Shown here: positions 50,938 to 59,858 of the stretch, piece by piece
Position numbering within the stretch: the first letter of the stretch is position 1
Layout of the letters: each line of letters opens with the position of its first letter
Assembly: GCA_015063535.1 (NCBI GenBank)
Contig: SVTY01000004.1
Coordinates: 62,001-126,000, forward strand
Direction of reading: 5' to 3'
DNA: 64,000 bases
Origin: Oscillospiraceae bacterium
GTDB lineage: Bacteria > Bacillota > Clostridia > Oscillospirales > CAG-272
Position numbers and translations under genes: made by a program
The notes under the pieces: model-generated
Told to the model about the DNA's origin: nothing
The model's database searches: none
What the model saw: the letters and a program-made list of their open reading frames with translations, nothing else

Positions 50938-52071
50938 ATGAAATTGCTGCATACGGGAGACCTGCACTTGGACAGTGCCTTTTGCGGAACCGATTCCCTG
51001 CGGGCGGAGGACCGCCGAGAGGCACAGCGACAGGTGCTGATCCGAATTTTTGAATGTGCCGAACGGGAGGCATGCGACCTGATCCTGATTGCGGGAGATC
51101 TGTTTGACAGCGTGTGCGTAACACCCGAGACCGAGGAGCTGTGCCTGCGGCTCTTTCGTCGGTCTGCCTGTCCTGTCGTGATCGCCCCGGGCAACCATGA
51201 CCCCTATACAAAAGGCTCCTTTTACCGTCGGGAGGATCTGCCCGAGCAGGTGTACGTGTTCAATTCGCCCGAGGTGCAGTGCTTTGAATTTCCCGACCTT
51301 GGCGTACGGGTATTCGGCTATGCCTTCCTTTCCGCCGTTCTGCAAAAAAGTCCGTTGGCGGGAGTAGCGCCGCCCGAGGCGAACGGTATGCGGAATCTGC
51401 TGTGCGCCCATGCCGATCTGTCCGATCCGCTGTCCCGCTCCTGTCCCCTGACCGTGGGAGATATCGTTCGCTTCGGCATTGACTATGCCGCCTTGGGACA
51501 TATCCACAACCGGCGGCAGGAGGATTCCTTCGGCAATACCTGTATTCGCTATTGCGGCTTTGCCGAGGGGCGCAGCTTTGACGAGCTTGGCGACGGCGGC
51601 GTGCTGATCGTGACACTGGAGGAAGGACGGATGCCGTCAGTGGAGCGGCGGATCGTCTCCGAGCGTCGGTATGTGATCGCCGAGCTGGCGCTTGACGGAT
51701 GCGCCGAGGCGCAGGAGGTCAGACAGAAGCTTAGCGAGGCGATCTCCTCCATAGATGAGCCAAAGGGAACCAATCTGCGGCTGGAGCTTGTGGGTGCGGT
51801 GGACGCCGATTGCATCGGCGACCCCGAGACACTTTCCGCCGAGCTTCGGGGAGAGCTTGCCTCCTTGGAGCTTCGGAATATGACCGTTCCTACCGCCGAT
51901 GGCGCTTATCTTGCCAAGGATCCCACTCTAAGAGGGGCGTTTTATCGGGAACTGCTTCCCGGACTTGTGGATGCCGATCCTAAGGTGCGTGCCAAAGCGG
52001 CACTTGCTCTGCAGATCGGACTTGCCGCCATGGAAAACCGACGGATCCCCGGACAGCGGGATGAGGAATGA
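50938..52071 (+). CDS. yhaO: DNA repair metallophosphoesterase (YhaO/SbcD-like)
   Basis: ATG 50938 follows GGACGGAGCA; the 377-residue product replaces the track's 547-aa ORF, which runs back through the promoter. Motifs HTGDLHLDSAF, AGDLFDSV, PGNHDPY and GHIHNR are the metal-binding signatures of Mre11/SbcD nucleases. It partners the AAA protein encoded directly downstream. This pair resembles Bacillus YhaO/YhaN and is expected to process DNA ends; direct evidence for the activity is family-based. Confidence 0.9.
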   Translation: MKLLHTGDLHLDSAFCGTDSLRAEDRREAQRQVLIRIFECAEREACDLILIAGDLFDSVCVTPETEELCLRLFRRSACPVVIAPGNHDPYTKGSFYRREDLPEQVYVFNSPEVQCFEFPDLGVRVFGYAFLSAVLQKSPLAGVAPPEANGMRNLLCAHADLSDPLSRSCPLTVGDIVRFGIDYAALGHIHNRRQEDSFGNTCIRYCGFAEGRSFDELGDGGVLIVTLEEGRMPSVERRIVSERRYVIAELALDGCAEAQEVRQKLSEAISSIDEPKGTNLRLELVGAVDADCIGDPETLSAELRGELASLELRNMTVPTADGAYLAKDPTLRGAFYRELLPGLVDADPKVRAKAALALQIGLAAMENRRIPGQRDEE

Positions 52072-52081
52072 GGGGGACACG

Positions 52082-54340
52082 ATGAAGATATTGGAATTAC
52101 ACATCACCGAATTTGGGTGTCTGACCGACCGCCATCTGATCCCGGACGAGGGAATGAATCTGCTGGTGGGAGACAACGAAACGGGAAAAAGCACAGTCAT
52201 GCTGTTTATCAAATTCATGCTGTACGGTCTGCCCAAGCGGGGAACTCCCGAGCGGGAGCGGTCGGTCAGCCGTCTGGGACATCGGGCGGCGGGAAGCATG
52301 ACCGTCTCGCACGGCACAGAGACCTATCGGATCGAGCGAAGCTATTCCGACGGTGGACGGGGAAGCGACAAGCATACCGTGATCCGTATGAGAGACGGAG
52401 AGACCGTATTTGCGGGCGAGGAGCCTGGGCAGGCACTGCTGGGCGTACCGAGGGAGGTCTTTGAGAGCAGCTGCGGCATCGGACAGCTTCAGTGCGCCGG
52501 TATCGGTGGAAAGAAGGAAGCGGCGGCGATCCGCAATCTGCTGACCTCCGCCGATGAATCGGTGGATATCGAGCGGATCGAAAAACGCTTGGAGGCGATT
52601 CGGGTGCTGTATCGCCATAAACGGGGCGAGGGCGGCAGACTGAACGATCTGGACAGCCTGATCGCCGAGGAGCAGCAACGGCTGGAAAAGGCGATAGAGG
52701 GGCGACTGCGTATCGAAACACTGGAAGCCGATCTGCGTGCCAATGCCGCCAAGATCGAAGAAAAGGAACAACAATTGAAGCGAGCGGAGCTGTTGCTGAC
52801 CGAGATCCATAAGATCGAGGTTCTGCGTCGCTTTGATGCTTTGCGGCAAAACAGCGAGGAATGCGCGCATCTTCGAGCACAGACGGAGCGCCTGCGAAAG
52901 GAAACACTTCAAACGGAATATATGCCCGTGAGTGCCGATATAGCCCGTCTTACCATGCTTTCCGATAGCCTGAAGCGGGCAGAGACCGAGCAAGCAGAGG
53001 CGGAGGAAGCCTGCCGAACCTTGCAGACCTCTGCCGCATACAACGAGGAAGCGGCGGCTGTCGGCGAGCAGCTGGAGCGGTCGGGCGGTGTATTTGGGGT
53101 GCTTGACCCTCTGCGCCGTGCGCTTCGCCTTGCCAAGGTCGGTGCGGTGTCGGGACTGTGCGGCGTGGGCTTGCTGTTGGTGGCAGTCGGACTCATTTTT
53201 TTCTCGTACTATGTATTCATCGGCTTTGGCTTGGCGATCGTCGGAATTTTTTTGGCGAGCTTGGGATTGACACTGTCGCTTCGGGGACGGAAAACCGCCA
53301 AGCGCATTGCGGCAATGTTCAACCAAAGTGTGTTTGACCTTCCCGCATATTTGAATGCTTGTGCCGAGGCATGGCAAGCCAAACGAGAGGCTCAGACGAT
53401 GCTGACGGCGGCGCAGACCAAGGCGGACAGTGCCGCACAGCATGCGGCGCATCAGCAAGCGGCACTTCGTGCGGCACTGGATAAGACAGCACCCCGCACC
53501 GAAGCAACGGTAGAGGCAGGCTATGAGGAGGCCCGTCGTCTGGAAGCCTTTTTGTCGGAGTATGAGGCAGGGAAAAGCAAAGAAAAGACTCTGTCGGAGC
53601 TGGTGGAAAGCGATCGCCGCATCCTGTCGGTACACGACGAGGCGGCGTTGCGGGACAGTCTGACCATCAGCCCCGAGAAGATTTCCAGGGAAATGACCGA
53701 GCGGGCAGCACAGGAGAAGCAGTTCTACGGTGCTCAGCTTCAGACCTTGCGGATGCAGGAAAGCCGTTGGCGTACCGAATTGATCAATTGCCGTGTATCG
53801 ACACAGGAGCCGTTGGTACTGTCCGATCGGATCGCATCGCTGAAAAAGCAGAGAGAAGAGGGAGAGGCGTACTATGATGCGCTGATGACGGCAATGGAAG
53901 CCGTCCGCCGAGCGGGCGAGACGATGCGGGGCAATATTACGCCCGCCATCAGCCATCGGGCAAGCGAGCTGATGCGAACGATCAGCCAAGGAAAATATGC
54001 CGATCTGCGGATGAACGGAGAACTGGAACTCTCGCTGTTTGAGGAAGGCGGTCTGTCCTCCGATGCATCCACGCTCAGCGGCGGAACGAGAGATGCCGCC
54101 TATATTGCCTTACGGATCGCTCTGATGCAACAGCTGTTCGGAGAGGAAATGCCGCCTTTGTTGATGGACGAGACCCTTTGTCAGACCGATGACAGCCGTT
54201 CGGAGCGGATTCTATCCTTGCTGAACGAGTTGAGCCGACAGGGCTTGCAGGTGTTGCTTTTTACCTGTCACCGTCGGGAAGAGCAGATATGCAAAAAAAT
54301 GGGCATTTCTGTAAAATTACACAGATTTGACCGTTTTTGA
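52082..54340 (+). CDS. yhaN: SbcC/Rad50-like AAA ATPase with membrane segments (YhaN-like)
   Basis: ATG 52082 yields 752 residues. Walker A is GDNETGKST (about 30-38), the signature is LSGGTRDAAYIALRIAL and Walker B LLMDETLCQTDD near the C-terminus, as in Rad50/SbcC. Long coiled coils flank two adjacent membrane helices (about 360-400; GVGLLLVAVGLIFFSYYVFI), which is the mark of the YhaN subfamily rather than SbcC. It lies 10 bases after yhaO and would anchor the nuclease to the membrane. A terminator follows. Confidence 0.9.
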   Translation: MKILELHITEFGCLTDRHLIPDEGMNLLVGDNETGKSTVMLFIKFMLYGLPKRGTPERERSVSRLGHRAAGSMTVSHGTETYRIERSYSDGGRGSDKHTVIRMRDGETVFAGEEPGQALLGVPREVFESSCGIGQLQCAGIGGKKEAAAIRNLLTSADESVDIERIEKRLEAIRVLYRHKRGEGGRLNDLDSLIAEEQQRLEKAIEGRLRIETLEADLRANAAKIEEKEQQLKRAELLLTEIHKIEVLRRFDALRQNSEECAHLRAQTERLRKETLQTEYMPVSADIARLTMLSDSLKRAETEQAEAEEACRTLQTSAAYNEEAAAVGEQLERSGGVFGVLDPLRRALRLAKVGAVSGLCGVGLLLVAVGLIFFSYYVFIGFGLAIVGIFLASLGLTLSLRGRKTAKRIAAMFNQSVFDLPAYLNACAEAWQAKREAQTMLTAAQTKADSAAQHAAHQQAALRAALDKTAPRTEATVEAGYEEARRLEAFLSEYEAGKSKEKTLSELVESDRRILSVHDEAALRDSLTISPEKISREMTERAAQEKQFYGAQLQTLRMQESRWRTELINCRVSTQEPLVLSDRIASLKKQREEGEAYYDALMTAMEAVRRAGETMRGNITPAISHRASELMRTISQGKYADLRMNGELELSLFEEGGLSSDASTLSGGTRDAAYIALRIALMQQLFGEEMPPLLMDETLCQTDDSRSERILSLLNELSRQGLQVLLFTCHRREEQICKKMGISVKLHRFDRF

Positions 54341-54351
54341 AATGATTTTCT

Positions 54352-54392
54352 AAAAAATAGCCAAAAATTTTTTAAATCTTTGGCTATTTTGC
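54352..54392 (+). terminator. Terminator after yhaN
   Basis: A 12-bp stem AAAATAGCCAAA/TTTGGCTATTTT, 12 bases after the yhaN stop, with T-rich 3' arm and flanking A-run. Confidence 0.85.
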
Positions 54393-54395
54393 TAC

Positions 54396-54462
54396 TGGAA
54401 ATTTTTTTGAAAATATGATATAATATTATCCGGGAAACTATGGCTTCTCGGATAATGTTTTT
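54396..54462 (+). promoter_or_regulatory. Promoter with overlapping hairpin before the Cys-rich/carD genes
   Basis: TGGAAA-17-TATAAT (54396-54424) is a moderate promoter. ATTATCCG, starting at the last base of the -10 box, pairs with CGGATAAT about 20 bases on, followed by GTTTTTTG. This looks like a terminator or operator placed at the transcription start. The remaining leader to 54,585 shows no other structure I can support. Confidence 0.5.
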
Positions 54463-54585
54463 TGTGGATATTATATAAGAGAAAAACTTCCCGAAAATGA
54501 ACATGACAACGTGTGGTTTACGCCGCAGAAATGTCTCTGACGGCAATTGCACGATATTTTTATGAGAAAACGGAGTACAAATCAA

Positions 54586-54876
54586 ATGACAGAAGAGGCA
54601 GTAGCAACAATCGAAACCAATGAAGAGTCGGCAAACGCCACAACGGCGGCACGTCCGGCGGATCGGTGCATTTTCCAGGGAGCAGACGGAAAGTGCGAAA
54701 AATTAAACAATACGGAGTGCAGAGAAGGGGGTTGCTCCTTCTTGGTGTTGCCGGGAGAGGAAGCAAGAAAGCAGGAGATCTGGGCAAAGCGCCTTTGCGG
54801 CTTGGATGAAGCAAAGCAGAAGGAGATCTCTAAGAAGTATTACGGCGGCGGAAGACCTTGGCGTTTGAATAAATAA
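54586..54876 (+). CDS. Small Cys-containing protein (possible zinc-binding)
   Basis: The best start is ATG 54586, 10 bases after GGAG, giving 96 residues (MTEEAVATIETNEESANATT...). After an acidic disordered start, four Cys are arranged RCIFQGADGKCEKL...ECREGGCSF, resembling a zinc-binding knuckle, then a helical Lys/Glu-rich tail ending in GGGRPWRLNK. Family not recognised. It precedes the CarD gene by 13 bases, so both are probably co-transcribed. Confidence 0.65.
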   Translation: MTEEAVATIETNEESANATTAARPADRCIFQGADGKCEKLNNTECREGGCSFLVLPGEEARKQEIWAKRLCGLDEAKQKEISKKYYGGGRPWRLNK

Positions 54877-54889
54877 GGACGGTGTAAGA

Positions 54890-55408
54890 ATGTTTGAAAT
54901 CGGAAGCTATGTGATCTACCGTGCAGAAGGTGTCTGTAAGATTTCCGATATCAGAAACGAGAGCTTCGGTGCAGTTGGCGGAGAGAGTCGGTACTATATT
55001 CTCTCGCCCTTGAACGACGAAAAATCCACGGTATTTGTACCGACGGACAACAACGCGCTTCTCGGCATGATGCGTCCGCTGATGTCTGCAGAGGAAATCT
55101 GCCGATTGGTCATGGAGTTGAAGAATGAGCGAATGGAGTGGATCCCCGAGAGCCGTGCCAGAAACACCAAATTCAAAGAGGTGCTTTCGTTAGGCGACAG
55201 ACGGGAGTTGATCGTTTTGGTCAACACAGTCCATGAACATATGGAGGAAGCGGTTAAGTGTGGGAAAAAGCCCACGGGAACTGATGAAAATGCCATTCGT
55301 CGGGCGATCAGACTGCTGTATGAGGAGTTTGCCGCCACCACAGATCTGAAAACAGAGGAGGACATCATTCCTTTGCTTCGGGGCGAGCTTTGCTTGCATA
55401 ATAAATAA
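54890..55408 (+). CDS. CarD-family transcription regulator
   Basis: The 172-residue protein begins MFEIGSYVIYRAEGVCKISD, the CarD/CdnL RNAP-interacting domain that contacts the polymerase beta subunit lobe, then a helical C-terminal half (about 70-160). It carries YYILSPLNDEKSTVFVPTDN. CarD proteins stabilise open promoter complexes and adjust rRNA and stress transcription. It ends at a bidirectional terminator. Confidence 0.92.
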   Translation: MFEIGSYVIYRAEGVCKISDIRNESFGAVGGESRYYILSPLNDEKSTVFVPTDNNALLGMMRPLMSAEEICRLVMELKNERMEWIPESRARNTKFKEVLSLGDRRELIVLVNTVHEHMEEAVKCGKKPTGTDENAIRRAIRLLYEEFAATTDLKTEEDIIPLLRGELCLHNK

Positions 55409-55414
55409 CAGAAA

Positions 55415-55448
55415 ACAAAAACAGGATCATTGCGATCCTGTTTTTTGT
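55415..55448. terminator. Bidirectional terminator between carD and the uronate operon
   Basis: AAAAACAGGATC (55417-55428)/GATCCTGTTTTT (55434-55445) around ATTGC, with A/T runs on both sides. It ends the CarD transcript and the minus-strand operon. Confidence 0.92.
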
Positions 55449-55471
55449 TTTAATAAAGCCCGAAGTACAAA

Positions 55472-56629
55472 TCAATATCTGCCGTACTTTTGAATAGCAG
55501 CCATCACACAGCGCATGCTGGTAAGAAGCGAGCCGTTATTGATAGAGCCTGCCGTAGCAAGATTCAGTCCGCGGGCATCATTTTCCTTAGCTGCCTCGCA
55601 GTCCCGCTTGACCTCGGCAATGATGTCCGACTCCACATTTTTCATAAAGGTAAAGGGAGCAAGCTGACCCTCGATCTGCGTATGGGGCATATGCTTTCGG
55701 ATCTCCTGAACTGTTAGGGTCGGACCGAAATTACATGCTGTCAGATTGAAATCCGCAAGCAGAGGAAGCAAGTGGCCCATGGCAGAATCGGAATGCTGAT
55801 AGCGGAAATCCTCGGGATTCGGACAAGCAAAATCAAATACCCGTTTCAGTACAGGATACCCCGATGCACGGTACATATCGGGTGTGAGAAGATAGCAATC
55901 GTCATCAAAGAAACGAAAACGGTGTTGGAAGGTTTCGTATGTATTTCCCGATTCGGTGATAAACAGCTTGATGTAAGCCAGAATGACATCACCAATCACG
56001 TCGAAAAATTCGGAGAACAGCTCTTCATCGTCATAGTACAGATACGTAAGCTCCTCAATTCCGAAAACAGATGTTGCCAATGTCACGGGACCTCTGACTG
56101 CTTTGAACTGAGAAGGCCGTTGTCCGTATAGCTCATACGCTGCCTTACAACGCTCATCCCAATCCTTGGGCAATACGAATTTTCTGAATGCCTCGGGGTC
56201 GTTCGCCATTACACGGACAGAGGCAAGGAGCTTTTTTAACTCTTCTGGCTCCTTAACGGTTCCGTGGAGCCATGTTGTTTGTCCGTTAAATACATATTCA
56301 CCGCCAAACACCTCACCGATCATGCGATACTGGGGAATGGTTACCTTGGGTTGTTTTTCGGGGGGCAATGGCTTGTTTTCTTGAAGCAGAGGTCTTCCCA
56401 CGATTTTTTGTGCTTTTTCATTGTAACGACAGTTCAGCTCGTAGCGACGCTCAGGCGGCGTATATCCCCACGGTTCGCCTTCCTCCCCAAGCTCCGCAAA
56501 AACACACTCGTCACTCATACGAATACCGAGAGCCACCTGCGGTGCTTCCTTGGAAAAACAATTTTCCTTGTGAGCAAGCTCATCATCCTTCCAAAATTGA
56601 TCTGAATCTAAGTCTAACAGTTCCTGCAT
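55472..56629 (-). CDS. Uroporphyrinogen decarboxylase-family protein (methyltransferase-like fold)
   Basis: ATG 56629 follows AAGGAGGATCAATTT (385 residues). The UroD-type TIM barrel is suggested by AVRGPVTLATSVFGIEELTY and the FRYQHSDSAMGHLLPLLADF block, where MtaA/MtbA-type methyltransferases carry a zinc site H-x-C. Here the motif is HSD, so the Cys ligand is replaced and methyl-cobalamin chemistry is not assured. It is the last gene of a hexuronate operon, so its substrate is probably a sugar derivative rather than a porphyrin; genuine HemE is unlikely. Confidence 0.75.
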   Translation of the reverse strand: MQELLDLDSDQFWKDDELAHKENCFSKEAPQVALGIRMSDECVFAELGEEGEPWGYTPPERRYELNCRYNEKAQKIVGRPLLQENKPLPPEKQPKVTIPQYRMIGEVFGGEYVFNGQTTWLHGTVKEPEELKKLLASVRVMANDPEAFRKFVLPKDWDERCKAAYELYGQRPSQFKAVRGPVTLATSVFGIEELTYLYYDDEELFSEFFDVIGDVILAYIKLFITESGNTYETFQHRFRFFDDDCYLLTPDMYRASGYPVLKRVFDFACPNPEDFRYQHSDSAMGHLLPLLADFNLTACNFGPTLTVQEIRKHMPHTQIEGQLAPFTFMKNVESDIIAEVKRDCEAAKENDARGLNLATAGSINNGSLLTSMRCVMAAIQKYGRY

Positions 56630-56691
56630 AAATTGATCCTCCTTTTTGATAATTGGAATACTTGAAATTCTTTTTAAACCGGCAAAAATTC

Positions 56692-57852
56692 TTACCAGTT
56701 TGTATCCCAACGTTTATTGTACATTGCTTCCGACTCATGCACCGAAGCAGACACATGCTTCGGTTGAGAGGTATGGATTCGTTTTTGCAGCTCCGCAAAA
56801 TATTCCGCATCGTCAAGGGGGAGAGAAATCGGACGACCCTGCCATGCAGACAGATAGGCGGCGTTCGAGAGCGTCAGCTCCTTCAGTGCTTCTTCTCCCG
56901 AAGCAACAAGAGGATCTCCGTAAAGGATCGCTCTTCCGAAATTCTCCAATACTCGGTGATGCCCCTGATAGGGTTCATCCTCCCATACGGTCGTCTCTAC
57001 CGACGGAGCAGATGAGTCCGAAGAGAAGCAATACTCTCGCTCATCCTTAGAAAGACGGTGCAGAGTCAAGGTCTTATGCTCCAGCAGAAGGGTTCCCTTG
57101 GTTCCCGTGATCTCCAAACGGTTGGTTCCGGGCAGATCACCGGTAGAGGTGATAAATACGCCGCTTGCCCCGTTTTCATAACGGGCAAGGATCGTTGCCT
57201 CATCCTCTACCTCAATAGGGTGAAATCGTCCGGTGTTGCATTGTGCGCTGATCTCCGTGGGCATGCCGCAAAGCCATTGCCACAGATCCAAATTGTGAGG
57301 TGCTTGATTCATCAAAACACCGCCACCCTCGCCCGCCCAAGTGGCTCGCCAGTTACCCGAATCGTAATATTCCTGTGTGCGATACCAGTTGGTAACGATC
57401 CAAACCGAGCGTTTTAACTCTCCCAGCTCTCCCGCCTCGATCAAATCCTTTGCCAACCGAAACAGCTTGTTCGTCCGTTGGTTGAACATCATCGCATATA
57501 TTTTTCCGCTTTTCTTAGAAGCTTCGACCGCTTTTCTTGCGTTCTCGCAATACACGCCAATCGGCTTTTCCGAGAGCACATGAAGCCCACAGGAAAAAGC
57601 TCGAAGAGCAAGTGTAGGATGGTCGTAGTGCGGAGTAGCGATGATGATCGCATCCAGTGTTTCGCTTTGAAGCATGGTATCAGCATCAGCGTACATGTGA
57701 ACGGTAGGGTAGAGCTGTCGAAGCTTCTCAATACGCTTGGGGTCGATGTCGCAAAGTGCAGAAAGCTTCAGAAGGGGAATTTTGTTTTCATAAATAGCGG
57801 TGGCATGGGCAAAACCGATATTGCCGACGCCGATGATTCCGACTCGTATCAT
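56692..57852 (-). CDS. Gfo/Idh/MocA-family oxidoreductase, copy 1
   Basis: The 386-residue NAD(P)-dependent sugar oxidoreductase has a Rossmann start VGIIGVGNIGFAHA, the catalytic lysine motif LSEKPIGVY, GGGVLMNQAPHNLDLWQWLC with the catalytic His, and a C-terminal beta-sheet domain (ASGVFITSTGDLPGTNRLEI). It starts 4 bases before the stop of copy 2 ends, so the two are a tandem pair. They share most motifs and look like an old duplication. The exact sugar is unknown; a uronate or its derivative is likely from context. Confidence 0.9.
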   Translation of the reverse strand: MIRVGIIGVGNIGFAHATAIYENKIPLLKLSALCDIDPKRIEKLRQLYPTVHMYADADTMLQSETLDAIIIATPHYDHPTLALRAFSCGLHVLSEKPIGVYCENARKAVEASKKSGKIYAMMFNQRTNKLFRLAKDLIEAGELGELKRSVWIVTNWYRTQEYYDSGNWRATWAGEGGGVLMNQAPHNLDLWQWLCGMPTEISAQCNTGRFHPIEVEDEATILARYENGASGVFITSTGDLPGTNRLEITGTKGTLLLEHKTLTLHRLSKDEREYCFSSDSSAPSVETTVWEDEPYQGHHRVLENFGRAILYGDPLVASGEEALKELTLSNAAYLSAWQGRPISLPLDDAEYFAELQKRIHTSQPKHVSASVHESEAMYNKRWDTNW

Positions 57853-57856
57853 AGAG

Positions 57857-59041
57857 TTACGAGCCGAAGGTGCTGTTCATATCGGCGGCAACCGTAGTAG
57901 CAGCGGCAGCCTTACGGCGCGAGGTCGCAACTCGTTTCATCAGCTCGGTGCGGAACAGCTCATGGTCGAAGGAAGAGATGTCAATCATCTTGCCCGTCCA
58001 AGCGGACAAATGCATCGCATTGGAAAGGGTCAATCCGTTGATGCCTTCTCTGCCGTCTGCGACCAGCGGCTCGCCACGAAGGATATTGGCGGAAAATGCC
58101 CGAAGAACCCCCATGTGCTGAGTATTTTCTCCGTCGGTCTCTACGGCGATCTTTTCATAGCTCGGATGCCCGAAGGGCTCTTGATTGGTAGCGGAAAATT
58201 CGGGTTCTCCGATATCGGATCGCCACATGGTAAGGGTGGATTTCTTATCCTCAATTTCTGCGATCAGCTTTCCTTTTTCACAGGTGATCTCAAAGCGATT
58301 GGTACCGGGGGTATCGCCCGTGGTCGTGATAAAGGTACCTGTCGCACCGTTTTCGTATTCCACATAGGTGGTTACATCGTCCTCGACCTCAATATCATGC
58401 CATTTGCCGAAGTGCAGATGTGCCTCGACGGTCTTGGGCATGCCGCAGATCCACTGCCACAGATCGAGATTGTGAGGGCATTGATTCAGCAGAACGCCGC
58501 CGCCCTCGCCCGACCAGGTTGCACGCCAATCGCCCGAATCGTAATATGCTTGCGGACGGTACCAGTTGGTGATGATCCAGCTTGTACGTCGAATGGCACC
58601 CATCTCTCCGCTTTGAATGATCTCTCTCATTTTTCGGTAAATGCAGTTGGTACGTTGATTCATCATGATGGCGAAAACAACGCCGCACTCATTGGCAATA
58701 CGGTTCATTTCCAGAACCTGTGCCGTATACACGCCTGCCGGCTTTTCGATCATGACATGAATGCCGTGCTTCATTGCCTTAATAGCGTAGGTGGGGTGGT
58801 CATAGTGAGGAACGGCGACGAGTAAGGCATCGATCTTGCCGCTTTGGATCATTTCATCTCCATCGGAAAAATAGGAAACGTTCTCGCCAAACAATTCCTT
58901 TGCCCAATCCAAACGATCGGGTTTGATGTCACACACCGCCGTCAGTTGAATTTCAGGACACTCTCCGTTAAATAATTTTTGAGCATGGGAGGATCCCATG
59001 TTTCCCAATCCCAAAACACCGATTTTTACTTGCTTGCTCAT
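57857..59041 (-). CDS. Gfo/Idh/MocA-family oxidoreductase, copy 2
   Basis: ATG 59041 (MSKQVKIG) behind AAGGAGATCAAAA gives 394 residues; the longer track start adds untranslated leader. Motifs VLGLGNMGSSHA, MIEKPAGVY and NQCPHNLDLWQWICGMP parallel copy 1. The C-terminus ends in an Ala/Thr-rich tail (RKAAAATTVAADM). Two paralogs in series suggest successive oxidation and reduction at one carbon, as in oxidoreductase-assisted sugar cleavage or epimerisation, but this is inference. Confidence 0.9.
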   Translation of the reverse strand: MSKQVKIGVLGLGNMGSSHAQKLFNGECPEIQLTAVCDIKPDRLDWAKELFGENVSYFSDGDEMIQSGKIDALLVAVPHYDHPTYAIKAMKHGIHVMIEKPAGVYTAQVLEMNRIANECGVVFAIMMNQRTNCIYRKMREIIQSGEMGAIRRTSWIITNWYRPQAYYDSGDWRATWSGEGGGVLLNQCPHNLDLWQWICGMPKTVEAHLHFGKWHDIEVEDDVTTYVEYENGATGTFITTTGDTPGTNRFEITCEKGKLIAEIEDKKSTLTMWRSDIGEPEFSATNQEPFGHPSYEKIAVETDGENTQHMGVLRAFSANILRGEPLVADGREGINGLTLSNAMHLSAWTGKMIDISSFDHELFRTELMKRVATSRRKAAAATTVAADMNSTFGS

Positions 59042-59066
59042 TTTTGATCTCCTTATTCGTAAAAAA

Positions 59067-59840
59067 TTATTGCAGACCAAAAGAGGTCAGATATTGATAG
59101 CTTTCCTTCAAACAATCAAAGGGGTCTTTGTCATAGCAGTTATCCTGCTCAACAAGAAGATATTCTACACCGACGGACTCGGCAACCTTCAGGATCTTTT
59201 CAAAATTCAGATTGCCTTGTCCTACGGGTGCCATCCGTTGTTCTTTTTCCACAATGGCGAGATCCTTGAGGTGAATACATTCCACTCGTCCTACCAATTT
59301 TTTCAGATATTCGGACGGCTCCACTCCGCCGATCTGCGCCCAGTAGGTGTCATAAGTAATGCCCAACAGCTCGGGGGAGAAATCCTCCAGCATGCGGTCA
59401 AAGTACAGCATTCCGTTTGCACTTCTGGCAAATTCGATCTGATGATTGTGGTAAAAGAGCTTGTGTCCCTCTTGTCGGAATATCTTGGCTACGGGCAAGA
59501 AATTCTTGACGAATGTATCATAGCATTCGTCATCTATGCCCGAATTTCCTTCCTTGCGGGGCATGGCGCCGATGCCGATGTGCTTGCAATCGAATATATC
59601 GTGATTGCGGCATACCTGCACGGGGTCATCGAGGATTTCTTGCGGCTTGATATGGGTCAGAACGCAGGACAAGCCGTTCTTGTCCAGCTCTGCCTTCAGC
59701 CAATCTGCCTCATAAGCACATGTCCCCGATACTTGTACGGTGGTATAGCCGATATCGGCTATTTTTTTCAAGGCTTCGGAAAGACCTTCTAAGGTTTTGG
59801 TTGAACGGTGAACGGTATAAAGTTGTGCGCCGATTTTCAT
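59067..59840 (-). CDS. Sugar phosphate isomerase/epimerase, copy 1
   Basis: The 257-residue xylose isomerase-like TIM barrel opens KIGAQLYTVHRSTKTLEGLS and contains CVLTHIKPQEIL, LFYHNHQIEFA (metal-binding His), ITYDTYWAQIGGVEP (Asp) and ECIHLKDLA. The E/D/H metal ligands place it with IolE/IolI-like epimerases and isomerases. It lies 18 bases before the second epimerase gene in the operon. Substrate unknown. Confidence 0.87.
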   Translation of the reverse strand: MKIGAQLYTVHRSTKTLEGLSEALKKIADIGYTTVQVSGTCAYEADWLKAELDKNGLSCVLTHIKPQEILDDPVQVCRNHDIFDCKHIGIGAMPRKEGNSGIDDECYDTFVKNFLPVAKIFRQEGHKLFYHNHQIEFARSANGMLYFDRMLEDFSPELLGITYDTYWAQIGGVEPSEYLKKLVGRVECIHLKDLAIVEKEQRMAPVGQGNLNFEKILKVAESVGVEYLLVEQDNCYDKDPFDCLKESYQYLTSFGLQ

Positions 59841-59858
59841 GATAGGGTCTCCTTTTTC

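Noticed and set aside
50803-51507. N-terminal 235 residues of the 428-aa minus-strand ORF
   Set aside because: They read antisense through yhaO; the amidase motif begins after a TTG with a good ribosome site at 50802.
52097-53989. 630-aa minus-strand ORF opposite yhaN
   Set aside because: Shadow of the coiled-coil coding sequence, without ribosome site or domain.
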